Assembly: GCA_031289235.1 (NCBI GenBank) | Contig: JAITPU010000011.1 | Coordinates: 1 to 6,835, forward strand | Direction: 5' to 3' | Length of the DNA: 6,835 nt | Origin: Eubacteriales Family XIII. Incertae Sedis bacterium | GTDB taxonomy: Bacteria; Bacillota; Clostridia; Peptostreptococcales; Anaerovoracaceae | Shown here: one piece after another, positions 5,855-6,835 of the stretch | Numbering within the stretch: the stretch's first letter is position 1 | How the letters are laid out: each line of letters starts with the position of its first letter | Position numbers and translations under genes: made by a program | The notes under the pieces: generated by a model | Databases searched by the model: none | The model's input: the letters and a program-made list of their open reading frames with translations, nothing else | What the model was told of the DNA's origin: nothing

Positions 5855-6739
5855 ATGGAAAAAGATCAGTATTCGCCGTCCGCAGTCAGAAAACTGCGGG
5901 ACAGGTACGGATTCCGTTTTTCAAAGCGCCTCGGCCAGCATTTCCTGACGGATCAAAATATTATTGATAAGATAATATCCGGCGCGGAAATCGGAAACGA
6001 AGACCTCGTGATCGAAATCGGTCCGGGCATGGGCGTTTTGACTGCGGCGGCGGCGGAACGGGCGGCGGCGGTCGTCGCCGTCGAACTCGACAGAGCGCTG
6101 ATCCCCATTCTGGAAGACAGGTTCAAAGATTACGCAAACGTCGAAATTCAAAATGGAGACATCCTGAAAACGGACATCGGGGCCATAGTGGAACGGTGCG
6201 CGGCGGCGGGGAAAAGCGCGGGGCGAGTGAAGCTGATAGGCAACCTTCCTTACTATATCACCACGCCGATAATCATGAAGGTTTTGGAAGACCGCGCGCC
6301 CGTGGACAGCATGACCTTCATGATGCAGAAGGAAGTGGCCGAACGCATCATATCCCCCGCGGGAAGCAAAGGCTGCGGCGCGATTTCCGCCGTTGTGCAA
6401 TATTACTGCCTTCCGGTCCATATCGCGAACGTGCCGAGGGAGGTATTCGTCCCGAAGCCCGCAGTGGATTCCGCCGTGATCCGTTTTGATATCAGGAAAG
6501 AAAAGGCAGTCCCGCTTTCGGAGAAATGCTTTTTCGCCGTAATCAAAGCCGGGTTCGGGAAGCGCCGCAAGACGCTTCTGAATTCGATGACGGGCGTGGA
6601 AGGACTCTCAAGGGAAGCGGCTGCGGCCGCCATCGCGGCCGCAGGCATTGACGCGGGCCGGCGCGCTGAAACGCTGAACCTGAAAGAGTTCTCCGTTCTG
6701 TCCGACGCTGTTTTCACAATAGACTTCCTGCGAAATTAA
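5855..6739 (+). CDS. rsmA: 16S rRNA adenine dimethyltransferase RsmA/KsgA
   Basis: This 294-residue SAM-dependent enzyme is predicted to dimethylate the two adjacent adenines in the 3'-terminal hairpin of 16S rRNA during late small-subunit assembly; its loss typically gives kasugamycin resistance. The N-terminal KRLGQHFLTD (24-33) is the family signature. SAM-binding motif I is EIGPGMGVLT (54-63), the acidic loop is VELD (76-79), and GD (101-102) follows. The catalytic motif IV is NLPYYIT (130-136). The C-terminal region has EVFVPKPAVDSAVIRF and FGKRRKTLLNSM, both typical of RsmA. Length is normal for the family. It starts 3 bases after the upstream stop, with AAAGAG (5843-5848) as a plausible ribosome-binding site. 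The Ala-rich stretches (64-75, and around the C-terminal AAAAAIAAAG) reflect GCG-rich codons, not damage. Confidence 0.96.
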   Translation: MEKDQYSPSAVRKLRDRYGFRFSKRLGQHFLTDQNIIDKIISGAEIGNEDLVIEIGPGMGVLTAAAAERAAAVVAVELDRALIPILEDRFKDYANVEIQNGDILKTDIGAIVERCAAAGKSAGRVKLIGNLPYYITTPIIMKVLEDRAPVDSMTFMMQKEVAERIISPAGSKGCGAISAVVQYYCLPVHIANVPREVFVPKPAVDSAVIRFDIRKEKAVPLSEKCFFAVIKAGFGKRRKTLLNSMTGVEGLSREAAAAAIAAAGIDAGRRAETLNLKEFSVLSDAVFTIDFLRN

Positions 6740-6748
6740 GAAAAGATG

Positions 6749-6833
6749 TCAAAATTGCAAATACCCGCAATCAAGTTAAACCTAAGCCCAAAGCGCTTTC
6801 GACGGTTGCGGTAACGGTCGGCCACAATTTTGA
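6749..6833 (+). repeat. Nested inverted repeats after rsmA
   Basis: TCAAAATTG (6749-6757) is perfectly complementary to CAATTTTGA (6825-6833). Inside it, CCGCAATC (6765-6772) pairs with GGTTGCGG (6804-6811), with one T-G pair, and a 10-base palindrome AAAGCGCTTT sits at 6790-6799. The arms are separated by unpaired stretches. The block starts 10 bases after the rsmA stop and runs to the window edge. It could be part of a 3' transcript structure, a terminator or a small repeat element. No gene is visible here. Nothing identifies its function. Confidence 0.45.
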
Positions 6834-6835
6834 AA

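Noticed and set aside
5636..6081. GCG-type triplet runs as a microsatellite
   Set aside because: They are short Ala codon runs inside two intact genes and are interrupted; nothing indicates a functional repeat.

Overview
The window is a chromosomal, housekeeping-type segment from a Bacillota bacterium. The best guess is a Clostridia-type lineage of medium GC. The signs are a WalR/WalK (YycF/YycG) two-component pair, a DnaC/DnaI-type helicase-loader fragment with a zinc-finger-like Cys motif, a DivIC/FtsB-type division protein and a LysM-G5-M23 cell-wall protein, all on the + strand. I cannot name a genus from the sequence. No transposase, integrase, phage gene, CRISPR array, tRNA or rRNA is visible.

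Layout: (1) Positions 3-443 hold the N-terminal domain of a DnaC/DnaI-like helicase loader. The frame is open at the window edge and stops just where the AAA+ ATPase domain should begin, so the gene looks C-terminally truncated. (2) Positions 444-660 are a 217-base gene-free stretch. A good sigma-A-type promoter (421-449) overlaps the stop codon of the fragment, followed by about 170 bases that can fold into several stem-loops, including one closed by a GAAA tetraloop, and then a 15-codon ORF with a better ribosome-binding site than the gene it overlaps. (3) Positions 661-2712 encode a membrane-anchored LysM-G5-M23 peptidoglycan endopeptidase with an unusual 240-residue basic cytoplasmic N-terminal region that contains a 12-residue tandem duplication. 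(4) Positions 2713-2798 hold a long, nearly perfect stem-loop. (5) walR (2799-3497) and walK (3501-5342) are tightly coupled. (6) A DivIC/FtsB-type septum protein (5393-5851) and rsmA/ksgA (5855-6739) follow, 3 bases apart. (7) The last 96 bases are non-coding and contain nested inverted repeats running to the window edge.

The genes make sense together. WalRK is the envelope-homeostasis regulator that typically controls peptidoglycan hydrolases. The gene upstream of it is a hydrolase with the full set of M23 catalytic residues, and the gene downstream of walK encodes a divisome protein. The usual Bacilli partners walH, walI and walJ are not found after walK. rsmA is the ribosome-maturation gene at the end of the run.

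I did not find a clearly new biological system. The points most worth a second look are the truncated helicase loader with a promoter across its stop codon, the structured leader before the M23 gene, the odd cytoplasmic N-terminus of the M23 protein, and the two unexplained inverted-repeat structures (2724-2775 and 6749-6833).
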